Shown here: one piece after another, positions 36,566 through 46,572 of the stretch
Numbering within the stretch: position 1 is the stretch's first letter
How the letters are laid out: each line of letters starts with the position of its first letter
Origin: Bacteroidales bacterium M8
Lineage (GTDB): Bacteria; Bacteroidota; Bacteroidia; Bacteroidales; Muribaculaceae
DNA: 64,000 nucleotides
Assembly (NCBI GenBank): GCA_001689495.1
Contig: LUJS01000042.1
Span: 8,303-72,302 of the forward strand
Direction of reading: 5' to 3'
Position numbers and translations under genes: made by a program
Notes under the pieces: generated by a model
Seen by the model: the letters and a program-made list of their open reading frames with translations, nothing else
What the model was told of the DNA's origin: nothing
Database searches by the model: none

Positions 36566-39500
36566 ATGAAGGACATTTGTTTTCAAATGAGTAGGAAAGT
36601 GTGGCTTGCAGCCTTGCTGACGCTGTGCTTCTCTTTCCCGGCTTTGGCGCAGAAAATCACGGTGTCAGGCACCGTGCTCGACCCCGAGGGCGAACCCCTC
36701 ATCGGCGCCAGCGTCCTAGTTCAGGGCGAGTCCATGGGTACTGCCACGGACATCGACGGAAACTATACAATACAGGCTCCGTCGGACGGCATTCTGGTAT
36801 TCTCGTATGTCGGTTATGACACTCAGGAGATTCCCGTGGCCGGAAAGACTACGATCAACGTCAACATGGCCGAGAACACTCTGGTGCTCGGCGAAGTCGT
36901 GGCCATCGGCTACGGTACGGTGAAGAAGAGTGACGCCACCGGCGCCGTCGCCACCGTGAAACCCTCTGAGATCGAGGCCGGCCTCGCCACCTCGGCTCAG
37001 GACCTTCTGGTAGGCGCAAGCCCCGGCGTGGTCGTTACGACAGACGGTTCGCCTCAGGGCGGCGCCTCGATACAGATTCGTGGCGGTGCCTCCATCTCGG
37101 CAACCAACGACCCCCTCATCGTCATCGACGGTGTCCCCATGAGCACCAAGGGCGTGTATGGCGCCTCAAACCCCCTCTCGCTGGTTTCGCCCGAGAACGT
37201 GGAGTCGATGACCATCCTCAAGGATGCCTCGGCAACAGCCATCTATGGTAGCCGCGCTTCGAACGGCGTCATCATCATCACCACCAAGAAGGGTTCGAGC
37301 GGACGTCCGCAGGTCACCTTCACGGCCAACGCTTACGTCAACACTCCCCGCAAGTATCTCGACGTGATGGATGCCGACCAGTTCCGCAGCTTCATCCTGA
37401 GCCGCTATGGCGAGGACTCGAAGCAGGCAGGCCAGCTCGGCACCGCCAGCACCGACTGGCAGAAGGAGGCAACACGCACCACCCTCTCGTCCGACTACTC
37501 GCTCAGCGTCGGCGGCACCGTGGGCGTGCTTCCCTATCGCGTTTCGGTCAGCTATACCAACAACAACGGCATCATCAAGCGCTCGTCGATGGACCGCGTC
37601 ACCGGCTCGATCAGCGTGACTCCCAAGTTCTTCAACAACACCCTGTCGGTCAACGCCAACATCAAGGGCTCGTATGTCGTGAACATGTATTCGGACAACA
37701 CCCTCGGCACCTGCGTGACCATGAATCCCACCATCCCCACCCGCGACTTTGCCAACGGTGCTCCGGTGTTTGACTACTGGACATCATACAATGCCGCAGG
37801 CGAGGTCGTAGGCCCCGACGCAAAGGGTCAGGACCTCAACACCTCGACAGCCCCCATCAACCCCATCGCACAGCTGATGGGCAAGTATTCTAAGGGCAAG
37901 TCCTATCAGTCTATCGGCAACCTCCAGCTCAACTACAAGCTCCCCTTCCTGCCCGAACTGAGCGCAGACCTTAATCTGGCCTACGACTATCAGCACGGCA
38001 CATGGAACGGCGGCAACTATGCCAACACCCCCATGGCTTGGGCCGGCGGCTGGCAGTATCCCGTATATAAGGAGGACGGTGTCACCGTCGACAAGGCCGA
38101 GACAGTCAAGAACGGCGGTACGATGTACGACAAACAGTTCCAGACCCGTACCAACCTCCTGCTTGACTTCGTGCTCAACTATAACAAGTACTTCGACGCC
38201 ATCAAGACTCAGGTCGACGTGACCGGCGGTTATTCTTGGCAGAAGTTCCACAACAAGGGCCGCTCGTACTCGTTCGTAAACAACTACGGCTACCTGCCCG
38301 GCACATTCGATCCCGATCCCGCATACGAGAAGTATCTGGGCGTTCAGGCCAACCCCACCAGCTACTTCCGCGTACCCCACCAGCTCGTGTCGTTCTTCGG
38401 CCGTGCCAACTTCGTGTTCCTCGACAGGTATCTGCTCACCGCCACCGTACGTCGCGACGGTACATCGCGTTTCTCCAAGGACCACCGCTGGGGTACGTTC
38501 CCCGCATTCGCCATCGGCTGGAAGATTCTTGAGGAAGACTTCATGGAGGGCGCTCGCGGCTGGATGAACGAACTCAAGATCCGTGGCGGCTATGGCGTGA
38601 CCGGCCAGCAGGACATAGGCGAGGACTACTTCCCCTATCTCCCCGTCTATAGCGTCTGGACAGGCCTCGGCTCGGTATATCCCGCGCTGCTCCCCGGCGG
38701 CAACCCCGTGTTCCCCGTCTCGCCCGAGGGCTATAACGCAGACATCAAGTGGGAGGAGACCCACACATGGAACGGCGGTATCGACTTCGGATTCCTCAAC
38801 AACCGCATCACCGGTAGCTTTGAGATCTATCGCCGCAAGACTCAGGACCTCCTGTTCAACACCTCGTATCCCGCAGGCTCCAACATCACCAACAAGGGCA
38901 ACATGAACATCGGCGACCTCGTCAACAAGGGTATCGAGTTCAACATCACCGCCCGTCCCGTGGTGACCCCCGAGCTCACTTGGACCACGGCCTACAACAT
39001 CGGCTACAACAAGAACGAGATCACCAAGCTCTCTGACGGCGCCGACACATCGTTTGGCGGCGTGGGCACCGACCTTCTGGCACAGAAGCACGCCATGGGT
39101 CACCCCGCAAGCTCGTTCTATGTATACGAGCAGGTCTATGACCAGAACGGCGATCCCCTCGAGGGCGTCTTCGTGGACCGCAACGGCGACGGCAAGATCA
39201 ACGAGGCCGACAAGTATTTCTATCACTGCCCCACGCCCAAGGTGACCATGACATGGAACAACACCGTCAACTGGCGCAACTGGGACTTCGGCATCGTCTT
39301 CCGTGCCAACATCGGCAACTGGCTCTATAACTCGAACATGGCCGGCACCACCGACATGGCTTCGAACAACGCACTGCCCCTGAGCAACATGATGAACGAC
39401 ACGTTCCTCTTCGAGGACCAGTCGTCGCTCACCAAGCTCTCTGACTACTTCGTGCAGAACGCATCGTTTGTCCGCTGCGACAACATCACTCTCGGCTACA

Positions 39501-39673
39501 CTTGGAGCAACCTGTTCCATGACAACCTCCGTCTCCGTCTCTACGGTGCCGTGCAGAATCCCTTCGTCATCACCAAGTACAAGGGCATCGACCCCGAGAG
39601 CGCCGGCGGCATCGACAGCGGCGTATATCCCCGCCCCGTCACCTTCTCGGTCGGCGTAGTGGCCCAGTTCTAA
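36566..39673 (+). CDS. SusC-like TonB-linked outer-membrane protein
   Basis: A 1035-residue glycan importer of the SusC/RagA family. It has a signal peptide (about 1-28, ending in PALAQ), a carboxypeptidase-like regulatory domain (ITVSGTVLDPEGEPLIGASV), a TonB box region, and a plug with DGVPMSTKGVYGASNPLS and DASATAIYGSRASNGV. A large barrel follows, ending ...VVAQF. It imports oligosaccharides through the outer membrane with the SusD-like lid encoded next. It leads SusCDEF, 42 nt before susD. Confidence 0.96.
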   Translation: MKDICFQMSRKVWLAALLTLCFSFPALAQKITVSGTVLDPEGEPLIGASVLVQGESMGTATDIDGNYTIQAPSDGILVFSYVGYDTQEIPVAGKTTINVNMAENTLVLGEVVAIGYGTVKKSDATGAVATVKPSEIEAGLATSAQDLLVGASPGVVVTTDGSPQGGASIQIRGGASISATNDPLIVIDGVPMSTKGVYGASNPLSLVSPENVESMTILKDASATAIYGSRASNGVIIITTKKGSSGRPQVTFTANAYVNTPRKYLDVMDADQFRSFILSRYGEDSKQAGQLGTASTDWQKEATRTTLSSDYSLSVGGTVGVLPYRVSVSYTNNNGIIKRSSMDRVTGSISVTPKFFNNTLSVNANIKGSYVVNMYSDNTLGTCVTMNPTIPTRDFANGAPVFDYWTSYNAAGEVVGPDAKGQDLNTSTAPINPIAQLMGKYSKGKSYQSIGNLQLNYKLPFLPELSADLNLAYDYQHGTWNGGNYANTPMAWAGGWQYPVYKEDGVTVDKAETVKNGGTMYDKQFQTRTNLLLDFVLNYNKYFDAIKTQVDVTGGYSWQKFHNKGRSYSFVNNYGYLPGTFDPDPAYEKYLGVQANPTSYFRVPHQLVSFFGRANFVFLDRYLLTATVRRDGTSRFSKDHRWGTFPAFAIGWKILEEDFMEGARGWMNELKIRGGYGVTGQQDIGEDYFPYLPVYSVWTGLGSVYPALLPGGNPVFPVSPEGYNADIKWEETHTWNGGIDFGFLNNRITGSFEIYRRKTQDLLFNTSYPAGSNITNKGNMNIGDLVNKGIEFNITARPVVTPELTWTTAYNIGYNKNEITKLSDGADTSFGGVGTDLLAQKHAMGHPASSFYVYEQVYDQNGDPLEGVFVDRNGDGKINEADKYFYHCPTPKVTMTWNNTVNWRNWDFGIVFRANIGNWLYNSNMAGTTDMASNNALPLSNMMNDTFLFEDQSSLTKLSDYFVQNASFVRCDNITLGYTWSNLFHDNLRLRLYGAVQNPFVITKYKGIDPESAGGIDSGVYPRPVTFSVGVVAQF

Positions 39674-39715
39674 TATCCCTAAGACCAAGTCAACAACATC
39701 ACAAGATTTCTAAAT

Positions 39716-41299
39716 ATGAAATTCAACAGATATATCATAGCGGGGCTTGCGGCCGCAATGACGATGGGCGTGACGACCTCGTGTGTCGGCGACCTTGACG
39801 TCGAGCCCGAAAACCCCACAACCAAGACCGAGCTCACCTCCAAGGAAGACTATCTCGGACTCATGGCCCGCGCATACGGCGGTCTGGTGTTCGGCGGCGG
39901 CGTGCAGGTCAACGACGAGGGCCGCGCCATCTATACCCGTCTGGTGTGGAGCCTTCAGGAGCTCGGCACCGACGAGACCATCATGGGCGACAACTGGAAG
40001 GACGCCGGCATACCCGAGGTGAAGAGCGCCAACGCCGGTCCCGACTGCGCCATGCTCTATGAGGCTTATTGCCGCTTCAACTATCAGATAGCACTGTGCA
40101 ACGCATTCCTGCGCGACATCGACAAGGGTGCCGGTTACTTCACCCCCGAGCAGGTCAACGAGTTCAAGTGCGAGGCCCGCGTGCTGCGCGCGCTTGCATA
40201 CTATCACATCATAGACATCTTCGGCAAGGGTCCGTGGGTGACCGAGGCCAACACCGTGGGCTCGATACCTCCCACCTTCTCGCGCACCGAACTCTTTGAT
40301 GCCGTGACCGCCGATCTGGCCGACGCCATCCCCGGTCTGGTGCCCGCATCGCAGCAGATCTATGGCCGCGTGTCTCGCGAGGCCGGCAAGATGCTTCTGG
40401 CCAAGCTCTACCTCAACGCCGAGGTCTATACAGGCAAGGCCATGTGGCAGGAGTGCGCCGACCTCTGCCTCGACATCAAGAAGGCAATTCCTTGGAACCC
40501 CTCGATCGAGTACAAGTATCTCTTCTGCGCCACCAACGACAAGTATGTTGGCAACAGCGAGATCATCTGGGCCGTGCCTCAGGATGCCAACACCATCCAG
40601 ACCTATGGCGGCACAACCTATCTCTCTGTAGGTGCCTACAACTCTAAGGTTGACTGCCTCCCCTATGGCTGTGCAGGCGACCAGTGGGCCGGTCCCCGCG
40701 TACATCCGCAGCTTTCCAAGAACCTCCTGTCGACAGACAAGCGCCGTCTTATCTTCGAGGGCAAGCTCCACGAGGACGTGACCCCCGAGGATATGTCTGA
40801 CTGGACCGAGGACGGTGGCGGCTACATGTGCGTCAAGTATGTCTATACCCCCGAGACCAACTACAACAACGCCGGCGGCACCGCTACTGCCGTCAACGCA
40901 TACAACAACACCGACTATCCCCTGTTCCGTCTTGCCGACGTGTACCTGATGCTGGCCGAGTGCGAGAAGCACGGTGCCTCGGGCTGCGAGGGCGTTGACC
41001 GCTTCAACGACGTGCGCCTCCGCGCAGGCGTGGCTCCCGTGGGCTCATACTCGCTCGACGACCTGCTCAAGGAGCGCCAGTGCGAGCTCTATTGGGAGGG
41101 TCACCGCCGCTCGGACCTGATCCGCTTCGGCAAGTATACCGGCAACTCGTACAACTGGGAGTGGAAGAGCGGCAGCTATAACGGCGCAGCCATCGCCGAC
41201 CACCGCAACCTCTATGCCATCCCCGTACAGTTCGAGGCCACTCTGGGCCAGAATCCCGGCTATCCCACCGGCGGCGCCATCCCCGCTCCCGAGGAATAA
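39716..41299 (+). CDS. SusD/RagB-like glycan-binding lipoprotein
   Basis: A 527-residue outer-membrane lipoprotein with signal peptide and lipobox TTSC (Cys near 23). It has TPR-like helices (VLRALAYYHIIDIFGKGPWV, EAGKMLLAKLYLNAEVYTG) and the C-terminal family region (FNDVRLRAGV, ERQCELYWEGHRRSDLIRFG). It acts as the hinged lid of the SusC-like importer and binds the glycan. Confidence 0.96.
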   Translation: MKFNRYIIAGLAAAMTMGVTTSCVGDLDVEPENPTTKTELTSKEDYLGLMARAYGGLVFGGGVQVNDEGRAIYTRLVWSLQELGTDETIMGDNWKDAGIPEVKSANAGPDCAMLYEAYCRFNYQIALCNAFLRDIDKGAGYFTPEQVNEFKCEARVLRALAYYHIIDIFGKGPWVTEANTVGSIPPTFSRTELFDAVTADLADAIPGLVPASQQIYGRVSREAGKMLLAKLYLNAEVYTGKAMWQECADLCLDIKKAIPWNPSIEYKYLFCATNDKYVGNSEIIWAVPQDANTIQTYGGTTYLSVGAYNSKVDCLPYGCAGDQWAGPRVHPQLSKNLLSTDKRRLIFEGKLHEDVTPEDMSDWTEDGGGYMCVKYVYTPETNYNNAGGTATAVNAYNNTDYPLFRLADVYLMLAECEKHGASGCEGVDRFNDVRLRAGVAPVGSYSLDDLLKERQCELYWEGHRRSDLIRFGKYTGNSYNWEWKSGSYNGAAIADHRNLYAIPVQFEATLGQNPGYPTGGAIPAPEE

Positions 41300-41351
41300 T
41301 CATATCCATCATCACACACTCACACGAATCACAATTCATTAAGATCCGACA

Positions 41352-42464
41352 ATGAACAGACTTCATATCTACGGCATGATGGCGCTCGCTGTGGCAGGTC
41401 TCGTTTCCTGCGAGCCTGACGACTCCCCCAAAATTCAGGAGCCCACAGAGTTTGTGCTCAACACGCCCCCCTTTGCCGACCAGCTCTACTCGCTCAAGCG
41501 CGGCAACACCATAGAGCTCACATGCTCGCAGCCCAACTATGGCCTCACCGTGGCCCCCGAGTATAATGTCGAGGTTTCGCTCTACGAGGACTTCGGCGAG
41601 TCTCAGGCTCCCGTCGACCCCGAGGCTGAGGACGCCGTTCCCAACAGCGTCATGATCACTCCCGTCGACCCCAACAACGCAGTCATCACCCTCGAGGACC
41701 GCGCCGTGGCCGACGCCATCCTCGCCATGCGCGGCATCACCGAGGAGGTGCAGTACACCCCTGCCACACAGCCCCTCTACGTCCGTGCCATCGCCTCGAT
41801 CAACAATCAGGCCGTGACCCGCATCGTGTCCAACACCATCAAGCTTGCCGCCGTGCAGGACTACTTCTCGCTCGAGCCCGAGCTGCCGCTGCTCTACACC
41901 CCCGGCGAGTCCAACGGCTGGAACCACGAGGCTTCTATGAAGCTGCTCGGCTATGAGCAGGACGAGGCCACCGGCGCTTGGACCAAGTATCGCGGTCTCA
42001 TCTACCTGAAGGGCGGATTCAAGTTCACCAACCAGCCCAGCTGGAGCGGCATCAACTATGGCGACGGCGGCGCCGAGGGCAAGCTCTCGACCGACGGCGG
42101 CGCAGGCAACCTGCCCCTCCCCGCAACCGGCGAAGGCCTCTATTATGCCGACGTCAATGTCAAGGACCTCACCTATACCCTCACCTATGTCAAGGTCTTC
42201 GGCCTTGTCGGCGACTTCAACGGCTGGAATGCCGACGCGCCCGTGGCGATGGAGCACTCGGACGACTTCAAGAAGTGGAGCGTCACCACTGACTTCGCAT
42301 CGGGCGGCGGCTTCAAGGCAATCGTCAACACCGGCTGGGACATCAACTGGGGCGGTCCTGCAGACGAGATGACCTTCAACGGTCCCAACCTCGACATCGC
42401 AGGCGGCAGCCACACCGTGACCATCGACCTCTCGGAGGTTCCCTATAAAGCAACCATAGAGTAA
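41352..42464 (+). CDS. SusE-like surface glycan-binding lipoprotein
   Basis: A 370-residue lipoprotein (lipobox VSC, Cys near 20). It has an N-terminal immunoglobulin-like SusE domain (KIQEPTEFVLNTPPFADQLY) and two C-terminal carbohydrate-binding modules, recognisable by LLYTPGESNGWNHEASMKL and VGDFNGWN, as in SusE/SusF starch-binding domains. It would bind starch-like or other glycans at the cell surface. The gene follows susD and precedes a SusF-like gene. Confidence 0.9.
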   Translation: MNRLHIYGMMALAVAGLVSCEPDDSPKIQEPTEFVLNTPPFADQLYSLKRGNTIELTCSQPNYGLTVAPEYNVEVSLYEDFGESQAPVDPEAEDAVPNSVMITPVDPNNAVITLEDRAVADAILAMRGITEEVQYTPATQPLYVRAIASINNQAVTRIVSNTIKLAAVQDYFSLEPELPLLYTPGESNGWNHEASMKLLGYEQDEATGAWTKYRGLIYLKGGFKFTNQPSWSGINYGDGGAEGKLSTDGGAGNLPLPATGEGLYYADVNVKDLTYTLTYVKVFGLVGDFNGWNADAPVAMEHSDDFKKWSVTTDFASGGGFKAIVNTGWDINWGGPADEMTFNGPNLDIAGGSHTVTIDLSEVPYKATIE

Positions 42465-42544
42465 AACCATAACAACGGATTCCACGTCCGCCCGGCCCCT
42501 GCGCCGGGCGGAAGCGGGACCCCCGCAAAAGACAACCTCACACA

Positions 42545-44020
42545 ATGAAATATACAAAATTCATCGGACTGGCGGCTCTCGTCATGGCGTTTACCGCCTG
42601 CGATGACATCGAGGAATCAAACTCGCTGCCGCAGGTCAATCCGCAGCTCCCCGGCGTGAGCGCCGACAATGTCAAGGTCGTGGCCGGCTCTGATGCTCAG
42701 GCTCCCATCAGCCTCACTGCCTTCAATACCGTCGACGGCCTCGTCAACATAGCCAAGGTCGACACTCCCACCGACTGGCCCGAGGGCTACACCCCCAATG
42801 TTCCCTTCATGCAGATGTCGCAGACTCAGGACTTCACCGACGTCAAGGAGGTGCCCACCTCGATGGGCGCCGAGGGCGAGGTGCTCGTCAACCCCGACGA
42901 GTGGGACGGTGTCTGGAAAGAGGCATACGGCAAGAATCCCAAGGAGCGCACCATCTATCTGCGCTTCCCCGTATTCGCAGTCAAGGGCACCCAGTCCGTC
43001 CGCATGGGCAATGCTTCGACATTCTATGGCGCCGAGTCTGTCAAGGTGACTCCCTTCAACATCTATGACCACGTCATCGAGGACGCTTACTATATCGTGG
43101 GCTCGTTCTGCAACTGGGACCCCTCGAAGGCCATCAAGATGACCCACTCGGAGTATGACCCCTATGACGACCCCAACTTCTCGGCCACCATCACCGTGGA
43201 CGGTGCAGGCTATGAGTGGGCCGTGATTCCCGAGTCGACCGTAGGCACGGGCAACATCAACGCCGGCGGTTATGGCGGCGAGTATCCCGGCATCACCGAC
43301 GCCGAGGGCTTTCTCGTTGCCGCCGAGGCCGGTCAGGCTCCCAACTCGATTGTCATCGACCGTCCGGGCCCCTATCAGATCAACATCAACATGATCGACC
43401 TGTCATACTCGTACAGCGCTGCCGCTCCCTTCCTCTATACTCCCGGCAACACCAACGGCTGGAATCAGGGCGCATCGCAGACGCTCGATACCTCGAACTA
43501 TACATGGTATCGTGGCTTCGCTCACCTCAACGGCGAGTTCAAGCTCTCGACTCAGGCCGACTGGAACGGCGTCAACTATGGTCAGGCCCTCGATGCCGAC
43601 GGCAATGTCGTGGCCGACAAGCTCGCAATCAAGAATATCGTCGGCGGCGAGGAGAAGGACGCTCCCAATATCGTGGCTCCCGAAGACGCTCTCTATTACA
43701 TGACTGCCGACCTCGAGAACATGGCCTATAAGCTCAATGCCATCACCGCCCTCGGCGTGATCGGCGACGCCACCCCCGCAGGATGGGACGGCCAGACCAA
43801 CCTCACTCCCTCGGCCGACTTCCTGACATGGTCGGGCGTAATCGAGATGAAGGACGGCGAGTTCAAGTTCCGCATGAACGACAACTGGGACATCAACCTC
43901 GGCGGTGACCTTGCCGACCTCACGGTCGACGGCGCCAACATGAGGGTTGCCGCTGGCAAGTATCTCGTCACCCTCAACCTTGCCGCCCGCCCCTATGTGT
44001 GCACGCTGACCCCTCAGTAA
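42545..44020 (+). CDS. SusF-like surface glycan-binding lipoprotein
   Basis: A 491-residue lipoprotein (lipobox TAC, Cys near 20). It has repeated starch-binding-like modules (IVGSFCNWDPSKAIKM, FLYTPGNTNGWNQGASQTL, VIGDATPAGWDGQTN) after an N-terminal region. It is related to SusE but longer by one module, as SusF is. It is the last gene of the set; a terminator follows. No glycoside hydrolase accompanies SusCDEF here. Confidence 0.88.
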   Translation: MKYTKFIGLAALVMAFTACDDIEESNSLPQVNPQLPGVSADNVKVVAGSDAQAPISLTAFNTVDGLVNIAKVDTPTDWPEGYTPNVPFMQMSQTQDFTDVKEVPTSMGAEGEVLVNPDEWDGVWKEAYGKNPKERTIYLRFPVFAVKGTQSVRMGNASTFYGAESVKVTPFNIYDHVIEDAYYIVGSFCNWDPSKAIKMTHSEYDPYDDPNFSATITVDGAGYEWAVIPESTVGTGNINAGGYGGEYPGITDAEGFLVAAEAGQAPNSIVIDRPGPYQININMIDLSYSYSAAAPFLYTPGNTNGWNQGASQTLDTSNYTWYRGFAHLNGEFKLSTQADWNGVNYGQALDADGNVVADKLAIKNIVGGEEKDAPNIVAPEDALYYMTADLENMAYKLNAITALGVIGDATPAGWDGQTNLTPSADFLTWSGVIEMKDGEFKFRMNDNWDINLGGDLADLTVDGANMRVAAGKYLVTLNLAARPYVCTLTPQ

Positions 44021-44047
44021 CCGATACAGACAACACCCTCTGATAGC

Positions 44048-44090
44048 GCCGCCCGGGACGCCTCGCTCACGCGAGCCCCGGGCGGCTTTT
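44048..44090 (+). terminator. Terminator of SusCDEF
   Basis: GCCGCCCGGG (44048-44057) pairs with CCCGGGCGGC (44077-44086), with an inner GCGAG/CTCGC stem, followed by TTTTT. Confidence 0.9.
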
Positions 44091-44111
44091 TATGCCGCGA
44101 AACGTACTTTT

Positions 44112-44127
44112 TATGTTATATAACATA
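44112..44127. promoter_or_regulatory. 16-bp perfect palindrome
   Basis: TATGTTATATAACATA, in an AT-rich stretch upstream of a 28-codon ORF. It may be an operator; no good -33/-7 pair was found. Confidence 0.45.
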
Positions 44128-44201
44128 TTTATTGAACATTTTTTCGTGCCTTTGCGTTGTAATAATAAACAGAGATTATATCAACCAAAACTTCAACGAC
44201 A

Positions 44202-44288
44202 ATGAAAATCAGAGAAACCCTCCATCGCCTCGGCGATCTTTACCGCGAGGCATCCGAGATGATCTACAGTAATCCCCTCAATCACTAA
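44202..44288 (+). CDS. Candidate 28-residue small protein
   Basis: ATG to TAA encodes 28 residues beginning MKIRETLHRLGDLYREASEM and ending in YSNPLNH, hydrophilic with a likely amphipathic helix. It has an A-rich upstream sequence (CAACGACA) like other starts here, a 16-bp palindrome upstream, and its own strong terminator at 44311. No gene follows on this strand, so it is not a leader peptide. I do not recognise the protein. Confidence 0.5.
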   Translation: MKIRETLHRLGDLYREASEMIYSNPLNH

Positions 44289-44310
44289 ACGCTTAACACC
44301 CAAACGAAAA

Positions 44311-44354
44311 AGAGGGGGCGATGCATCAGGCATCGCCCCCTCTGTCGGTTTTTT
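44311..44354. terminator. Strong intrinsic terminator
   Basis: AGAGGGGGCGATGC (44311-44324) and GCATCGCCCCCTCT (44330-44343), 14 bp perfect with 5-nt loop, then TTTTTT. It can serve both the small ORF and the convergent fimbrillin operon. Confidence 0.92.
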
Positions 44355-44369
44355 AGGTTTGTCGTCGTG

Positions 44370-45371
44370 TCAATATTCGCAGGTCTCGCAGGCGGCGGTC
44401 GTCACTGTCGGGTCGGCCGAGCGCGAATGGCCCGCCGGCAGCCCCACGTCGATGGTATAGGTATAGCTGTTGCCCGGCACCCACCGGCTGTCGGGGGTGG
44501 CCGAGGCCATCTCTATGGTGGCCGTGCGATAGACATCCTCCTCGGGCCACACCAGCGCGCCGGTCTCGGTGTCTACCACCTGATAGAGCACCTCGAACAG
44601 CGTGGCGTCCCACGCCTCGTGGTCGCGCAGCGACTTGAGGGTGAACGGGATGAAATAGTTGTCGGCGCAGACCTCGACGGGGTCGGGGGTCAGGGCCAGA
44701 TAGCCGTCGGCGGCGCGCCACAGCTCGACGTATGTGCTGGTGGTGTTGTAGACGTGCCAGCAGTCATAGAGCTCGCCGTTGTTGGTGTCGGGCGCGGTGG
44801 TGACGTGCGGAAACTCGAAGTTGCCATAGTCGGCATAGTTGGCCAGCGAGACGGCCTTGACCTTGGCGGTCAGGCCCGGCAGCGTGCAGCGCAGCCTGAT
44901 GGTGACGCGGGCCATGGCGTGGCGGAAGTTGAGCTTGAGCCGCCCCGAGGTCTGCTGCACGTCGGTGCGCACGGCCACCAGCAGGTCGGTGTTGACCTCG
45001 TCGCGTGCCGAGAAGGGTATCATGTGCTCCCACCACGAGTTGTTGTTCATCGTCACCCACGCCGGGCTCACGGCAAAGAAGTCTACCGACTCGCCCGCGG
45101 GCCAGTCGACGGGGGGTGAGTATGTCCACGAGTTCAGCCCCGTGCGGGTCACGGTGACGTTGTTCATCAGCATCTCGTGTCCCCATTGTCCCAGCTTGTA
45201 TGCCGTAACCTTGAACTCGGGTATGTTGAGAGTCGTCGTGGGCCCCCTCGGCTCGGCCTCGGCGTCAAAGTCGAGTGCCTGCGAGGCGGGCACCGCCGAC
45301 GGCTCGTCTGTCGAGCATCCGGCGGCCGCGAGGGCCAGCGTGGTCATCATGAGCAGGCTTGTGGGTTTCAT
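44370..45371 (-). CDS. Fimbrillin family lipoprotein (Mfa-like)
   Basis: A 333-residue lipoprotein with signal peptide and lipobox AAGC (Cys about 19). It has the fimbrillin-like pattern SGRLKLNFRHAMARVTIRL near the middle and TIEMASATPDSRWVPGNSYTYTID near the end. Proteins of this family are shaft or tip subunits of Bacteroidales type V pili. The start at 45371 gives a proper signal peptide; longer frames do not. It is the last gene of a DUF5119-fimbrillin-fimbrillin run. Confidence 0.88.
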   Translation of the reverse strand: MKPTSLLMMTTLALAAAGCSTDEPSAVPASQALDFDAEAEPRGPTTTLNIPEFKVTAYKLGQWGHEMLMNNVTVTRTGLNSWTYSPPVDWPAGESVDFFAVSPAWVTMNNNSWWEHMIPFSARDEVNTDLLVAVRTDVQQTSGRLKLNFRHAMARVTIRLRCTLPGLTAKVKAVSLANYADYGNFEFPHVTTAPDTNNGELYDCWHVYNTTSTYVELWRAADGYLALTPDPVEVCADNYFIPFTLKSLRDHEAWDATLFEVLYQVVDTETGALVWPEEDVYRTATIEMASATPDSRWVPGNSYTYTIDVGLPAGHSRSADPTVTTAACETCEY

Positions 45372-45486
45372 GCGCTTCGGGTGTTTGGGTCGATGGGGTG
45401 GGAGAGTGCTTTGTGTAGACAAGGGGGACCGGAGTCTCCGGCCCCCCCTCGTGTCTGTGAGTGCTTTTATGCAGGTTCGAGTGACG

Positions 45487-46500
45487 TTATTCGATGTTCA
45501 TGTCCTCGAACTGCTTGTATTCGTCGACGGTGATGTCAAACTCGATCTTGCCGGTGCCTGCGGGAACGCCGATGGTGATGTTGTAGGCGTATGCCTTGCC
45601 GGGCTCCCACATGGTGTTTGCAGCCTGTCCCGAGGCGTTGAGCGGGAAGTACAGATAGTCTTCGGCCTGACCGGTCGGCCAGATGCGCACGCCCGAGCGC
45701 TCATCATAGACCGCGCAGAGCACCTTGACGTATGCGCCGCCAAAGTCGGGAGTAGACTCGGCGATGTCCTGAGGTATCACGAACTCATAGTCGGTCGAGT
45801 TGATGTTCATGTAGTTGTCGGTCAGCACCACGGTCTCGTTCTGCGAGATCACGGCATCGGCCGGCGACTGCTGGTCGCGCCATACGCCCGACACGGTGGA
45901 CTCCATGCTTGTGGTCTCGCGCGGATAGTTGAACGAGCCCTTGGTCTTGACGGCGGTCAGCGTCACGCCCTTGACCTCGACCTTGAGCGCGGCCTGTGTC
46001 GACGATGCCTCGCGGCGCTTGAAGTTGAAGGCCAGCTTGGCCAGCGCGTGGCGGAAGTTGATCTTCACGGGGTTCTGCGTGGCGCCGAGCGTCACGGCAT
46101 ACAGCAGGTCGGTGGTGCCGTCGGTGTTGACATAGCCCTTGATGTCGGGGTCTGACGCATTGGTCTGCGTGCTCTCGCCCACCAGCGGGCTGACGCAATA
46201 GAAGTTTACGGGCTGTCCGTCGGCCGGCCAGTACATCACGGGCGATGCTACCCACGACGCTGCACCGTCGCGGCTCACGCTGACGCCGGGCATGTATTCC
46301 TTGCCGTCGACAAACGACCAAGCATAAAACTGATTGATACTCTGGGTGGTTGTCGCGGCGCGCTGCGTGCGGGGCACCGTGACGTTGAAACTTACCTGAT
46401 TGCCGGGACCGGTGACGGGGGTGTTGTCGTCATCGCTCGAACATGCGGTGAATCCCAACCCTGCCGCAGAGAGGAGCAGAATGGCAGATGTGATTCTCAT
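45487..46500 (-). CDS. Fimbrillin family lipoprotein (Mfa-like)
   Basis: A 337-residue lipoprotein (lipobox TAC, Cys about 20) with the family core KINFRHALAKLAFNFKR and C-terminal WEPGKAYAYNITIGVPAG. It is paralogous to the downstream gene. Like other type V pilin precursors it would be lipidated, exported and then assembled after proteolytic trimming by a gingipain-like protease; no such protease is nearby. The C terminus is acidic (DEYKQFEDMNIE). Confidence 0.9.
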   Translation of the reverse strand: MRITSAILLLSAAGLGFTACSSDDDNTPVTGPGNQVSFNVTVPRTQRAATTTQSINQFYAWSFVDGKEYMPGVSVSRDGAASWVASPVMYWPADGQPVNFYCVSPLVGESTQTNASDPDIKGYVNTDGTTDLLYAVTLGATQNPVKINFRHALAKLAFNFKRREASSTQAALKVEVKGVTLTAVKTKGSFNYPRETTSMESTVSGVWRDQQSPADAVISQNETVVLTDNYMNINSTDYEFVIPQDIAESTPDFGGAYVKVLCAVYDERSGVRIWPTGQAEDYLYFPLNASGQAANTMWEPGKAYAYNITIGVPAGTGKIEFDITVDEYKQFEDMNIE

Positions 46501-46572
46501 AAGTCTTGTCTGTTTTTAAATATGTTTATTATTCAGTTGATTATACATTCTTGTGTGTTTACAACGCCGAGG

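Noticed and set aside
44202..44288. Attenuator leader peptide
   Set aside because: No gene follows on the same strand after the terminator, and there is no run of one amino acid.
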